From Gemmatimonadota bacterium (lineage in GTDB: Bacteria > Gemmatimonadota > Gemmatimonadetes > Gemmatimonadales > Gemmatimonadaceae), in contig PKVB01000058.1 of assembly GCA_003131365.1 (NCBI GenBank), positions 13,184-18,570 on the forward strand: a DNA stretch of 5,387 nucleotides. The letters are read 5' to 3'. Within the stretch, counting starts at the first letter, position 1, and each line of letters starts with the position of its first letter. The notes under the pieces were generated by a model. That model saw only the letters and a list, made by a program, of their open reading frames with translations, had not been told where the DNA came from and did no database searches. Position numbers and translations under genes: made by a program. Shown in pieces: positions 1 through 5,387 of the stretch.

Positions 1-13
1 GCGCTTGGAGGCC

Positions 14-1270
14 TCATCGAACCGAGCTACTTAGCTCCTTCAAGCGTAGGGAGATGAACCGCCGCTCCGGCTCGAGTGTGGCCAGCTCCAACGCGCGTTG
101 GTAGGCTGTGATCGCCTCGCTCGTGCGCCCGAGTCGGCGGCAAAGATCGCCGCGCGCCGCATGGGCGAGGTGATACTCCGCCAGGTCTCCACGCACGAGA
201 ATCGCATCGACCAGCGAGAGCCCCGCCTCTGGTCCATCGCGCATCGTGATCGCGGCCGCGCGATTGAGCTCGATCACCGGAGACGGATCCGCTCTCAGCA
301 ACACGTCGTACAACCCGACGATCTGCGGCCAGTCCGTCGTGGCCGCCCTCGATGCCTCGGCGTGCACGGCCGCGATTGCTGCCTGGAGCGTGTAGGGCCC
401 GAAGCGATGCGAGGCTAGAGCGCTCTCTACCAGCTCGACCCCTTCCTCGATCTGGGCGCGATTCCATAGCGAGCGATCCTGGTCCTCGAGGAGGATCATC
501 TCGCCAGCAAGCGTCGTCCGCGACGAGTGCCTGGCTTCGTGGAGAAGCATGAGCGCCAGTAATCCCATCGCCTCCGGCTCCGGCAGCAGCTCCACGAGCA
601 GCCGTCCGAGGCGGATTGCCTCGCCCGCCAGGTCCGCGCGCGTGAGCGACGCGCCACTCGAAGCGAGGTAGCCCTCATTGAAGACGAGGTAGATGACGTG
701 CAGGACGCTGGCGAGGCGCGCGGCAAGATCGGATCGCGACGGTATCTCATACGGAATGCGCGCATCCCTGATTTTCCCTTTCGCCCTCACGATCCTTTGC
801 GCCAGGGTAGGCGGTGGGGCGAGGAACGCATGTGCAACTTCTTCGGTCGTCAGGCCGCACACCTCGCGCAAGGTGAGCGAGATCTGCGCGTCCGGGCTGA
901 GCGCCGGGTGGCAACATGTGAAGATGAGGCGAAGGCGGTCGTCCTCCACTCCTTCTTCGCTCGAGTCATGCATCTCCGTCGCCTGCAGGCGATCGAGAAT
1001 CGCGCCGTCCGCCGATTCGAACCTCTCGCTCCTGCGCAGCCGGTCGATGGCCTTGAACCGTCCGGTGGAGATCAACCATGCGCGCGGGTTGGCGGGAATT
1101 CCCTTCTCTACCCATTGCTCCACCGCCGCCGCGAATGCGTCATGCAGGGCTTCCTCGGCCAGATCGAAATCGCCGAGCAGACGGATGAGGGTCGCGAGCA
1201 CACGGCGCGATTCGGAGCGATAGATCGCATCCACCTGGTCGCGCACGTGCGCCGCAACGTCTTCCTCCAT
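14..1270 (-). CDS. ECF42-type RNA polymerase sigma factor with DUF6596 and TPR-like C-terminal extension
   Basis: This is an alternative sigma factor that directs RNA polymerase to a small set of promoters. At 418 residues it is about twice the usual ECF length. Region sigma-2 spans about residues 14-81 (AEEALHDAF, NPRAWLISTGRFKAIDRLRR) and sigma-4 about 110-170, with the family-typical RLIFTCCHPALSPDA stretch (116-130) leading into the helix-turn-helix. A DUF6596-like region follows (about 186-290; YLVFNEGYLASSG, LLEDQDRSLWN, GPYTLQAAIAAVHAEA). A TPR-like repeat lies near the end (about 364-397; GRTSEAITAYQRALEL). No anti-sigma gene is adjacent. In ECF42 the C-terminal extension is thought to take over control, and the partner is a DGPF/YciI gene, which lies 19 bp upstream here. 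The ATG is directly preceded by an in-frame TGA, so it is the first possible start. The only GGAGG overlaps this ATG (3' of it) and no clear ribosome site lies before it. The subgroup call rests on remembered family features, not a search. Confidence 0.93.
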   Translation of the reverse strand: MEEDVAAHVRDQVDAIYRSESRRVLATLIRLLGDFDLAEEALHDAFAAAVEQWVEKGIPANPRAWLISTGRFKAIDRLRRSERFESADGAILDRLQATEMHDSSEEGVEDDRLRLIFTCCHPALSPDAQISLTLREVCGLTTEEVAHAFLAPPPTLAQRIVRAKGKIRDARIPYEIPSRSDLAARLASVLHVIYLVFNEGYLASSGASLTRADLAGEAIRLGRLLVELLPEPEAMGLLALMLLHEARHSSRTTLAGEMILLEDQDRSLWNRAQIEEGVELVESALASHRFGPYTLQAAIAAVHAEASRAATTDWPQIVGLYDVLLRADPSPVIELNRAAAITMRDGPEAGLSLVDAILVRGDLAEYHLAHAARGDLCRRLGRTSEAITAYQRALELATLEPERRFISLRLKELSSSVR

Positions 1271-1289
1271 TCACTTACGCGTCCGACCG

Positions 1290-1643
1290 CTACGCGTTGC
1301 GCTCGACAATCGGACGCACCTCGATCGAGCCGGACCGGGCCGACGGAATGCGCGCTGCGACTTTGATCGCGTCGTTCAGATCCTTTGCCTCGATGAGGTA
1401 GTAGCCGCCCAGCTGTTCCTTCGTCTCGGCGTAGGGGCCATCGGTCGTCGAGACCTTGCCGTTGCGCGACCGCACGACGGTGGCCGTGTGGGTGGGTTGA
1501 AGCTGGTTGGCTCCCACGTATTGGCCGCTCTTCTTGATGCTGTCGCCAAAGGCCATGTATTCGCCCATGTACTTGTCCTGCACATCCTTGGGGAATTTCG
1601 CCCATTCCTTCTCGTTGTCGTAAATCAGGCACAGGTACTTCAT
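1290..1643 (-). CDS. YciI-like (DGPF domain) protein, ECF42-associated
   Basis: This is a 117-residue YCII-related protein. It starts MKYLCLIYDNE and carries TDGPYAETKEQLGGYYLIEA (about 67-86), the family signature, here DGPY rather than the commoner DGPF. The length is normal for the family and there is no signal peptide, so it should be cytosolic. The fold is a small ferredoxin-like alpha/beta barrel that usually dimerises. The biochemical role of DGPF proteins beside ECF42 sigma factors is not established, and they are known mainly as targets of, and possible partners for, the sigma factor. The start is well fixed by GGAGG four bases before the ATG. The gene begins 30 bp after the M61 stop codon and ends 19 bp before the sigma start, so it is very probably co-transcribed with the sigma gene. 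A promoter of the ECF42 type lies just upstream. Confidence 0.93.
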   Translation of the reverse strand: MKYLCLIYDNEKEWAKFPKDVQDKYMGEYMAFGDSIKKSGQYVGANQLQPTHTATVVRSRNGKVSTTDGPYAETKEQLGGYYLIEAKDLNDAIKVAARIPSARSGSIEVRPIVERNA

Positions 1644-1647
1644 CGTT

Positions 1648-1652
1648 CCTCC
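1648..1652 (-). promoter_or_regulatory. Ribosome binding site of the YciI gene
   Basis: GGAGG is followed by AACG and the ATG at 1643. The core is perfect with a slightly short spacer, and it fixes the start codon. The M61 gene has the same core at the same four-base spacing. Confidence 0.8.
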
Positions 1653-1673
1653 AATTGTTTGAAAGGGTTCTCG

Positions 1674-3533
1674 CTAATTAGTCGGGCGGGGATGGCCCAA
1701 ATCGACACCGCCCAGCGAGATCGACCCTGTCAGAATTCCGTTTCTTGTTCGAGCGGCCCTTTCCGGAGCGTTCGGGATCGGCAAAACGCGAACCTGCACC
1801 CGGGTCGTTAATCTGACCGGCAGCTGGAGGGTGATCGTCTCACTTCCGCGGCGCACAATCAGCGGCAGAGTCGTAAGGGTCGTGCCGGCGTACCGAGCCC
1901 GCAAAGGCTCGAATGAATCGTCGTTCGAGATCGTGACATCGCCTATCGAGACGATTCTGTCGCCCACACGCGCACCTGCCGCCGCCGCCGCGCCGATCGG
2001 CGACAGCTGGGTGATGGAGACTCCGGTGCTGTCGGTGCTGGTCGAGATCCCCAGCCGCAGCTCACGGATCGTGTCGCTCTCGGAGCGCAATCCGGCGAGG
2101 CGCAGAACTGAATCAACCGGAAGCGGCTCGCGGCCATCGACGTAGCGTCGCGCAAATTCCGCAAAGGATTTGCCGCCGGCTGCGCGGGAAACCTCGGACC
2201 ACCAATCGGCGCCCGTAAATCCTTTGCCGCGCTTGTACGTCGCGTCATAAAGGCGGCGCATCACGTTGTCGAGCGACATGTGGTTATCCCTCGCGTCGCG
2301 GATCATGATATCGAGCAGGAATCCCGTGAGACCGCCCTTGGGATAATAGAGTCCGCTGCTGCCATCGGTCGGATTGATCCAGGATCCCAGCGATGCATCG
2401 CTCACCGCCGTCGACGGTGCGCCGGCGATGGACGCGATCTCGTCGGCGATGAAATCGAAAAATTCCGTGCTGTCGTGGACCCCGCCCCGCACCAGCGCGA
2501 GAGCTCCGTAATAATCGGTGACACCTTCGCTCACCCACAGCCATGTCGTCGGTTGCGCGCCATCGTACCGGTAAGGAACCATGTCGGCGGGGCGTAGCCG
2601 CTTCACGTTCCAGGCGTGGAAGAATTCGTGCGAGTAGAGTCCGGGCAGATACGATGCATCGAGCTGACCCGTCGTGACTTCATCCACCTGCGAGCTGTGG
2701 TGCTCGAGACCGCCTCCGTTCACGAGTGTGTCAGACCGCTGGAAGATTGTGTAGTTGCGGAATGGCGCCTCGCCGAAGACCGCGATCTGCTCCGGGACAA
2801 ATTTCTGAAGCCACGCGAAGGTCCGATCCCGCCTCGCCGTCGTCAGGCTCGCCGCGGGGTAGAATGCCAGACGAATCCATTTGCCGGCAATCTGAGTGCT
2901 GTCGATGGCAAACCGTCCGACGTAGAACGGCATGTCTGTCAGATCGTGATAGTTCCCTGCCGTGAAGCTGTTGGTGCCCGGCGCGGGATCCATCCCGGTC
3001 GCGATGCGCCACGATGCTTCCGTGCGGACCGAGACACGTGCGGGCCAATTGAATCCGCGGCCCGCGGGATAGAGAAAGAGGTTGGTGCCGTTGAAGAACG
3101 CGAAGTTGGGGGCGGTCCAGGCAACGGCGCGATCAACTGCATCAGCGAGATAGTTGAACGACACGCGCACTGTTCCGGCAGAGCGGGGTTTGATCTCCCA
3201 TGTCTGGAAATCGAGCTTCCGCCAGTCGAGGGGAACGCCGTTGGACTGGGCAGAAAACTGTGACACCCGCCGGGCAAACCAGAGAAGTACGTAGTGTCCC
3301 GGTGACCACGCGGGAAGCGCAAGAATGACCGGCGTTGTTCCGGCAACGGTGAACGACATCGTTACCCCGAGCTGTCGTCGCCCGACCGCGGAAGAGTCCG
3401 CGGTTATCTCATAGCTGATGTCGCTGATAGGCGCAGATACTTTCTGCGACTGCGCAAGCGCTGGCTGAGCGATTCCAAGCGCGATAACGGCGATTCCAAG
3501 CGCGATAACGGCGAATCCAAGCTTGTGAAGCAT
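1674..3533 (-). CDS. Secreted M61-family metallopeptidase with PDZ domain
   Basis: This is a 619-residue zinc peptidase of the glycyl aminopeptidase family (M61). A Sec signal peptide covers residues 1-27, with predicted cleavage ALA|QSQ, so it acts in the periplasm or outside the cell. An N-terminal beta-rich domain (about 35-205) precedes the catalytic domain. The M61 landmarks are all present: GGGLEHHS (273-280), the zinc site HEFFHAWN (H302, E303, H306), WVSEGVTDYYG with the likely third ligand E336, and YYPKGG (396-401). A PDZ domain follows (about 491-575), probably for binding substrate C-termini or regulating access. The catalytic set is complete, so it should be active; small-residue aminopeptidase activity is known for the family, and the substrate here is unknown. 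The ATG is supported by GGAGG four bases upstream and by the signal peptide that follows. Its final codons overlap the putative ECF42 promoter, and read-through into the YciI-sigma pair is possible. Confidence 0.95.
   Translation of the reverse strand: MLHKLGFAVIALGIAVIALGIAQPALAQSQKVSAPISDISYEITADSSAVGRRQLGVTMSFTVAGTTPVILALPAWSPGHYVLLWFARRVSQFSAQSNGVPLDWRKLDFQTWEIKPRSAGTVRVSFNYLADAVDRAVAWTAPNFAFFNGTNLFLYPAGRGFNWPARVSVRTEASWRIATGMDPAPGTNSFTAGNYHDLTDMPFYVGRFAIDSTQIAGKWIRLAFYPAASLTTARRDRTFAWLQKFVPEQIAVFGEAPFRNYTIFQRSDTLVNGGGLEHHSSQVDEVTTGQLDASYLPGLYSHEFFHAWNVKRLRPADMVPYRYDGAQPTTWLWVSEGVTDYYGALALVRGGVHDSTEFFDFIADEIASIAGAPSTAVSDASLGSWINPTDGSSGLYYPKGGLTGFLLDIMIRDARDNHMSLDNVMRRLYDATYKRGKGFTGADWWSEVSRAAGGKSFAEFARRYVDGREPLPVDSVLRLAGLRSESDTIRELRLGISTSTDSTGVSITQLSPIGAAAAAGARVGDRIVSIGDVTISNDDSFEPLRARYAGTTLTTLPLIVRRGSETITLQLPVRLTTRVQVRVLPIPNAPERAARTRNGILTGSISLGGVDLGHPRPTN
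1681..1707 (-). promoter_or_regulatory. Putative ECF42-dependent promoter inside the 3' end of the M61 gene
   Basis: Read on the minus strand, TGTCGA (1707-1702) is followed by 17 bases and CGAC (1684-1681). This fits the promoter type I recall for ECF42 factors: -35 TGTCGA and -10 CG(A/T)C. Transcription would start near 1674, giving a leader of about 30 bases with GGAGG placed correctly before the YciI ATG. The whole element lies within the last M61 codons (G-V-D-L-G-H-P-R-P). Caution: TGTCGA alone occurs at least seven times on the two strands of this window, so the call rests on the pairing, the spacing and the position. The consensus is from memory. Confidence 0.6.
3469..3522. repeat. 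21-bp in-frame tandem repeat within the M61 signal peptide
   Basis: Two identical 21-bp units (3469-3489 and 3490-3510) are followed by a 12-base partial third unit (3511-3522) with one mismatch (gcgaatccaagc against gcgattccaagc). The unit is seven codons, so the frame is kept, and it encodes VIALGIA twice (residues 9-15 and 16-22). The repeat forms the hydrophobic core of the signal peptide. Removing one unit would leave a shorter but still plausible signal peptide of about 20 residues. Confidence 0.95.
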
Positions 3534-3537
3534 TCAT

Positions 3538-3542
3538 CCTCC
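3538..3542 (-). promoter_or_regulatory. Ribosome binding site of the M61 gene
   Basis: GGAGG is followed by ATGA and the ATG at 3533. An overlapping ATG at 3537 is out of frame with the peptidase; the one at 3533 gives the signal peptide. Confidence 0.75.
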
Positions 3543-3574
3543 AAAAGAAGCCGAACCTCTCGCCGGCAGCGAGG

Positions 3575-3580
3575 TATCAT
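3575..3580 (+). promoter_or_regulatory. Possible -10 element for the M23 gene
   Basis: TATCAT matches five of six bases of TATAAT and lies 38 bases before the GTG start. No convincing -35 sits 16-18 bases upstream and there is no TG extension, so the assignment is weak. It overlaps the opposite-strand -10 of the M61 promoter. Confidence 0.25.
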
Positions 3581-3603
3581 ACGTTACCTTCCCTCACACT
3601 CAA
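3576..3603 (-). promoter_or_regulatory. Putative housekeeping promoter for the M61 gene
   Basis: On the minus strand, TTGAGT (3603-3598, four of six to TTGACA) is followed by 16 bases and TATGAT (3581-3576, five of six to TATAAT). Transcription would start near 3569 and leave a leader of about 35 bases with a good ribosome site. The sequence lies in the 85-bp divergent gap, which otherwise has few AT-rich stretches. Confidence 0.45.
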
Positions 3604-3618
3604 CCGAAACACACCAAC

Positions 3619-4557
3619 GTGAAAAGTCTCGCGATATCGATCGCTTTTTCTTCCTTCTTCGTTTCCAGCTCAGTTACAGCGCAAACGACTCGACTGACGG
3701 CCGCTCCGGCTCGGCCCGAGCCGGGAGCAATCGTGCGCCTGACATTGAGGGCCCCAGTGTCACACGCCGATTCGATTGTGTCCGTTCACGGCACGCTGGC
3801 CGGTGAGCCACTTCACTTCATGTATTCGACAGCCGGAACATGGCATGCGATTGGAGGAGTGCCGGTCGACTCTGAAGGCAGCCTGGTCGGGAGCGCGACC
3901 ATCGAGCGCGCGTCGGGAAAGACGGAGACCGCGCGCGTGCGCTTTGTGTTGCCGAAAGTGCCACCGCCGGTGGCTCAGCCGCTGGCCGTCGACAGCAGCT
4001 TCACCAAACCGCTCGACGCCGCGACAACCGCGCGCATCAACCGCGAAAATGAACGCGCCCGTGAGATCGGCCGGCGGGCGCACGACAGGCCTCCCATGTG
4101 GACCGCATCCTTCCTCAAGCCGCGTACATCGGTGATCACCAGCGAATTCGGATCGGGGCGACTCTTCAATGGCGCTCTCACTACGCGGCATCTGGGCGTC
4201 GATTTCAGGGGCGCCATGGGTGAGCCGGTGCGCGCGGCGAATCGCGGCGTCGTCGCACTCGTCGACAATTTCTTTCTGGCCGGCAATGTCGTCTACATCG
4301 ATCACGGCGGCGGAGTCGTCACCGCGTATTTCCATCTGAGCAAGACGCTCGTCGCAGTCGGCGACACCGTGAAGCGAGGCCAGGAGATCGGGCTGGTGGG
4401 AAATACGGGACGTGTGACCGGCCCGCACCTGCACTGGGCGGCGCGCTACGGAGCCATCACCGTGAATCCGCTCGACCTCGTCGCGCTCGGCGGCCACTGG
4501 TACGTGAGCTCTACATCCCGCCCCTCAACAACATCCCGGACATCGGCAGCCCGATAG
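3619..4557 (+). CDS. Secreted M23 (LytM-type) zinc endopeptidase, likely peptidoglycan hydrolase
   Basis: This is a 312-residue exported protein. The signal peptide is about residues 1-21 (hydrophobic core LAISIAFSSFFV, cleavage near VTA|QT). Residues about 24-112 look like a beta-sandwich N-terminal domain, and 125-155 are charged and probably helical. The M23 domain covers about 165-290. It has TSEFGSGRLFNG, the zinc ligands H191 and D195 in HLGVDFRG, the catalytic H239 in AYFHLS, and TGPHLHW with H270 (catalytic) and H272 (zinc). All five key residues are present, so it should cleave peptide cross-links in peptidoglycan, or be a cell-wall remodelling enzyme of that type. The start is GTG. 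It is chosen because the signal peptide begins there and the next Met is residue 68. No Shine-Dalgarno sequence precedes it. The C-terminal tail after about residue 296 is serine/threonine/arginine-rich and may be a frameshift product. Confidence 0.93.
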   Translation: MKSLAISIAFSSFFVSSSVTAQTTRLTAAPARPEPGAIVRLTLRAPVSHADSIVSVHGTLAGEPLHFMYSTAGTWHAIGGVPVDSEGSLVGSATIERASGKTETARVRFVLPKVPPPVAQPLAVDSSFTKPLDAATTARINRENERAREIGRRAHDRPPMWTASFLKPRTSVITSEFGSGRLFNGALTTRHLGVDFRGAMGEPVRAANRGVVALVDNFFLAGNVVYIDHGGGVVTAYFHLSKTLVAVGDTVKRGQEIGLVGNTGRVTGPHLHWAARYGAITVNPLDLVALGGHWYVSSTSRPSTTSRTSAAR

Positions 4558-4621
4558 CAACGGTGCCACGTTCCTCGAGGGACTAGCGCGCGATCCACAG
4601 CGCCCGAGCGGAACAGCCTGA
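4558..4621. other. Convergent gap between M23 and DUF3179 genes; no convincing terminator
   Basis: The two genes end facing each other with 64 bp between their stop codons. The only hairpin I find is a five-pair stem (4570-4574 with 4579-4583, one G-T pair, loop TCGA) without a T-run on either strand. It is too weak to call a terminator. No gene or repeat is evident here. Confidence 0.5.
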
Positions 4622-5387
4622 TCAGTATTTCATCGTCGCCGGCTGAAACGTTCGCCAGCTGTGCCAGAATTCCTGCGACGCGCTCACGGGCTCCAGCGCT
4701 CCATTGGCCCCCTGGCCTGTAAACGCGTATGTAGCTCCGCCAGCGACGAGTGAATCGTGACGGATGGAAAAGTCTGTGGCAGCGCTCGGGCGCACGAACG
4801 CGAAGAAGCTGCTCTTGTCCGACGCGAGGGCAAGTACGATCGGCTTGCCGCCAAGCACATCGTTCACGACGTTTTCGCGGCGGAGCCGATTCCAGTCGTA
4901 CGCCTTGCTCTGCCTATTCACTGTGATTCCCACAACCCACGACTTGTCGTGCCAGGAAGCCGTGTCGGTTCCAGTCAGCTTTTTCCGGCTCTTCCCCGTC
5001 TCAAAGTCGAAGTCCTTCGAGTAATTCGTCTCGAGCGAAGAGTCCGCCTGCATGATCAGGGAATTCGGATGCAACGCCAGCCACTCCGAGAGCTTGACTT
5101 GGCGGCTCGGGATTTCAGTCAGAATCTTCCCCTTGCTCGGTCCAACGATTGCCTCGCCGTTTGCCTGCCGCCACCAGCTGTGGGTCGTGGCATCCTCGAA
5201 CATGGCGTTGAAGTGATCCATGCCCACGAGGCGGAATGACTCTGTGCGTCCGTTCACGACAGGACTGAAAACGCGACCCGTTCGGCAGACGGTGCAATAG
5301 CTCACCATCACCGGCTGCCCGGCAACTGTGTCGCGCACCTGGTGGTGATAGCCGATGAACTGGACCGGGAACGCGCGTGCCTGGCGC
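4622..5387 (-). CDS. DUF3179 domain-containing protein, N-terminus beyond the window
   Basis: The last 254 codons of a DUF3179-family protein are visible, ending in TGA at 4622-4624. The frame stays open to the right edge. The residues before the GTG at 5338 (ARAFPVQFIGYHHQ) match the usual start of the domain, so that GTG is internal and the true start lies outside. Family hallmarks are GQPVMVSYCTVCRTGRVF, with a C-x-x-C pair (visible residues 31 and 34), and WWRQANGEAIVGPSKGK in place of the common LWSQxTGEAIxGPxxG. DUF3179 has no established biochemical function. Members are often exported, but a signal peptide cannot be checked here. The C-x-x-C could bind metal or be redox-active; that is inference. 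The gene converges on the M23 gene and shows no obvious functional link to it. Confidence 0.88.
   Translation of the reverse strand, partial: RQARAFPVQFIGYHHQVRDTVAGQPVMVSYCTVCRTGRVFSPVVNGRTESFRLVGMDHFNAMFEDATTHSWWRQANGEAIVGPSKGKILTEIPSRQVKLSEWLALHPNSLIMQADSSLETNYSKDFDFETGKSRKKLTGTDTASWHDKSWVVGITVNRQSKAYDWNRLRRENVVNDVLGGKPIVLALASDKSSFFAFVRPSAATDFSIRHDSLVAGGATYAFTGQGANGALEPVSASQEFWHSWRTFQPATMKY

Noticed and set aside
24..37. Perfect five-pair inverted repeat (GAGCT, four-base loop, AGCTC) at the end of the sigma gene
   Set aside because: It lies inside the coding sequence, is short, and has no T-run downstream within the window, so it is not a supported terminator.
1303..1308. TGTCGA copies elsewhere in the window (for example near 2267, 2897, 3826, 3990 and 4264) as further ECF42 promoters
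   Set aside because: They lie inside coding sequence away from any gene start, and the hexamer is common in this GC-rich DNA. Only the 1707-1681 copy has both a matching -10 and a sensible position.
698..1366. Long plus-strand open frame (222 codons) opposite the sigma gene
   Set aside because: It is an antisense shadow of a clearly recognised sigma factor, is rich in Arg and Cys, and has no family resemblance or ribosome site.
2616..3263. Plus-strand open frame (215 codons) opposite the M61 gene
   Set aside because: It overlaps the M61 catalytic and N-terminal regions on the opposite strand. GC-rich codon bias produces such frames, and no domain is recognisable.
3760..4497. Minus-strand open frame (245 codons) opposite the M23 gene
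   Set aside because: It mirrors a gene with all M23 catalytic residues intact, and the antisense product resembles no family.
4570..4583. Hairpin in the convergent gap as a shared terminator
   Set aside because: There are only five pairs including a G-T pair, and no T-run on either strand.
5336..5338. GTG as the start of the DUF3179 gene
   Set aside because: The frame is open to the window edge, and the 16 codons upstream encode residues typical of the domain, so the GTG is internal.

Overview
This 5.4 kb chromosomal window is GC-rich (about 60% by eye) and tightly packed, and it comes from a Gram-negative-type bacterium. Two of its five proteins have Sec signal peptides, coding thirds are mostly G/C, and three genes carry GGAGG at or next to their starts. 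A Gemmatimonadota or similar soil lineage is my guess from the gene mix and protein style. It is an inference, not something the sequence proves.

Left block (minus strand, read from right to left). A secreted M61-family metallopeptidase with a PDZ domain (1674-3533) is followed after 30 bp by a small YciI/DGPF-domain protein (1290-1643). That is followed after 19 bp by a large ECF sigma factor of the ECF42 type, with a DUF6596 region and a TPR-like C-terminal extension (14-1270). The YciI-sigma pair is a recognised ECF42 arrangement. The last codons of the M61 gene contain TGTCGA-N17-CGAC, which matches the promoter type described for ECF42 factors and sits correctly for a transcript starting just upstream of the YciI gene. 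The sigma factor therefore probably switches on its own two-gene operon from a promoter buried in its neighbour's 3' end.

Centre. The 85 bp between 3534 and 3618 separate the M61 gene from a divergent gene for a secreted M23 (LytM-type) peptidase (3619-4557, plus strand). A single TATCATA heptamer there gives a good -10 hexamer on both strands. The two neighbours are thus an exported metallopeptidase and a likely peptidoglycan hydrolase, both acting outside the inner membrane.

Right block. A DUF3179-family protein (minus strand, stop at 4622) converges on the M23 gene and runs off the right edge, so its N-terminus is not in the window. There is no RNA gene, insertion sequence or CRISPR array that I can see, and no gene-free stretch longer than 85 bp. 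The most interesting points are the intragenic ECF42-type promoter, the in-frame 21-bp duplication in the M61 signal peptide, the shared -10 element, and a reading-frame composition switch at the 3' end of the M23 gene.
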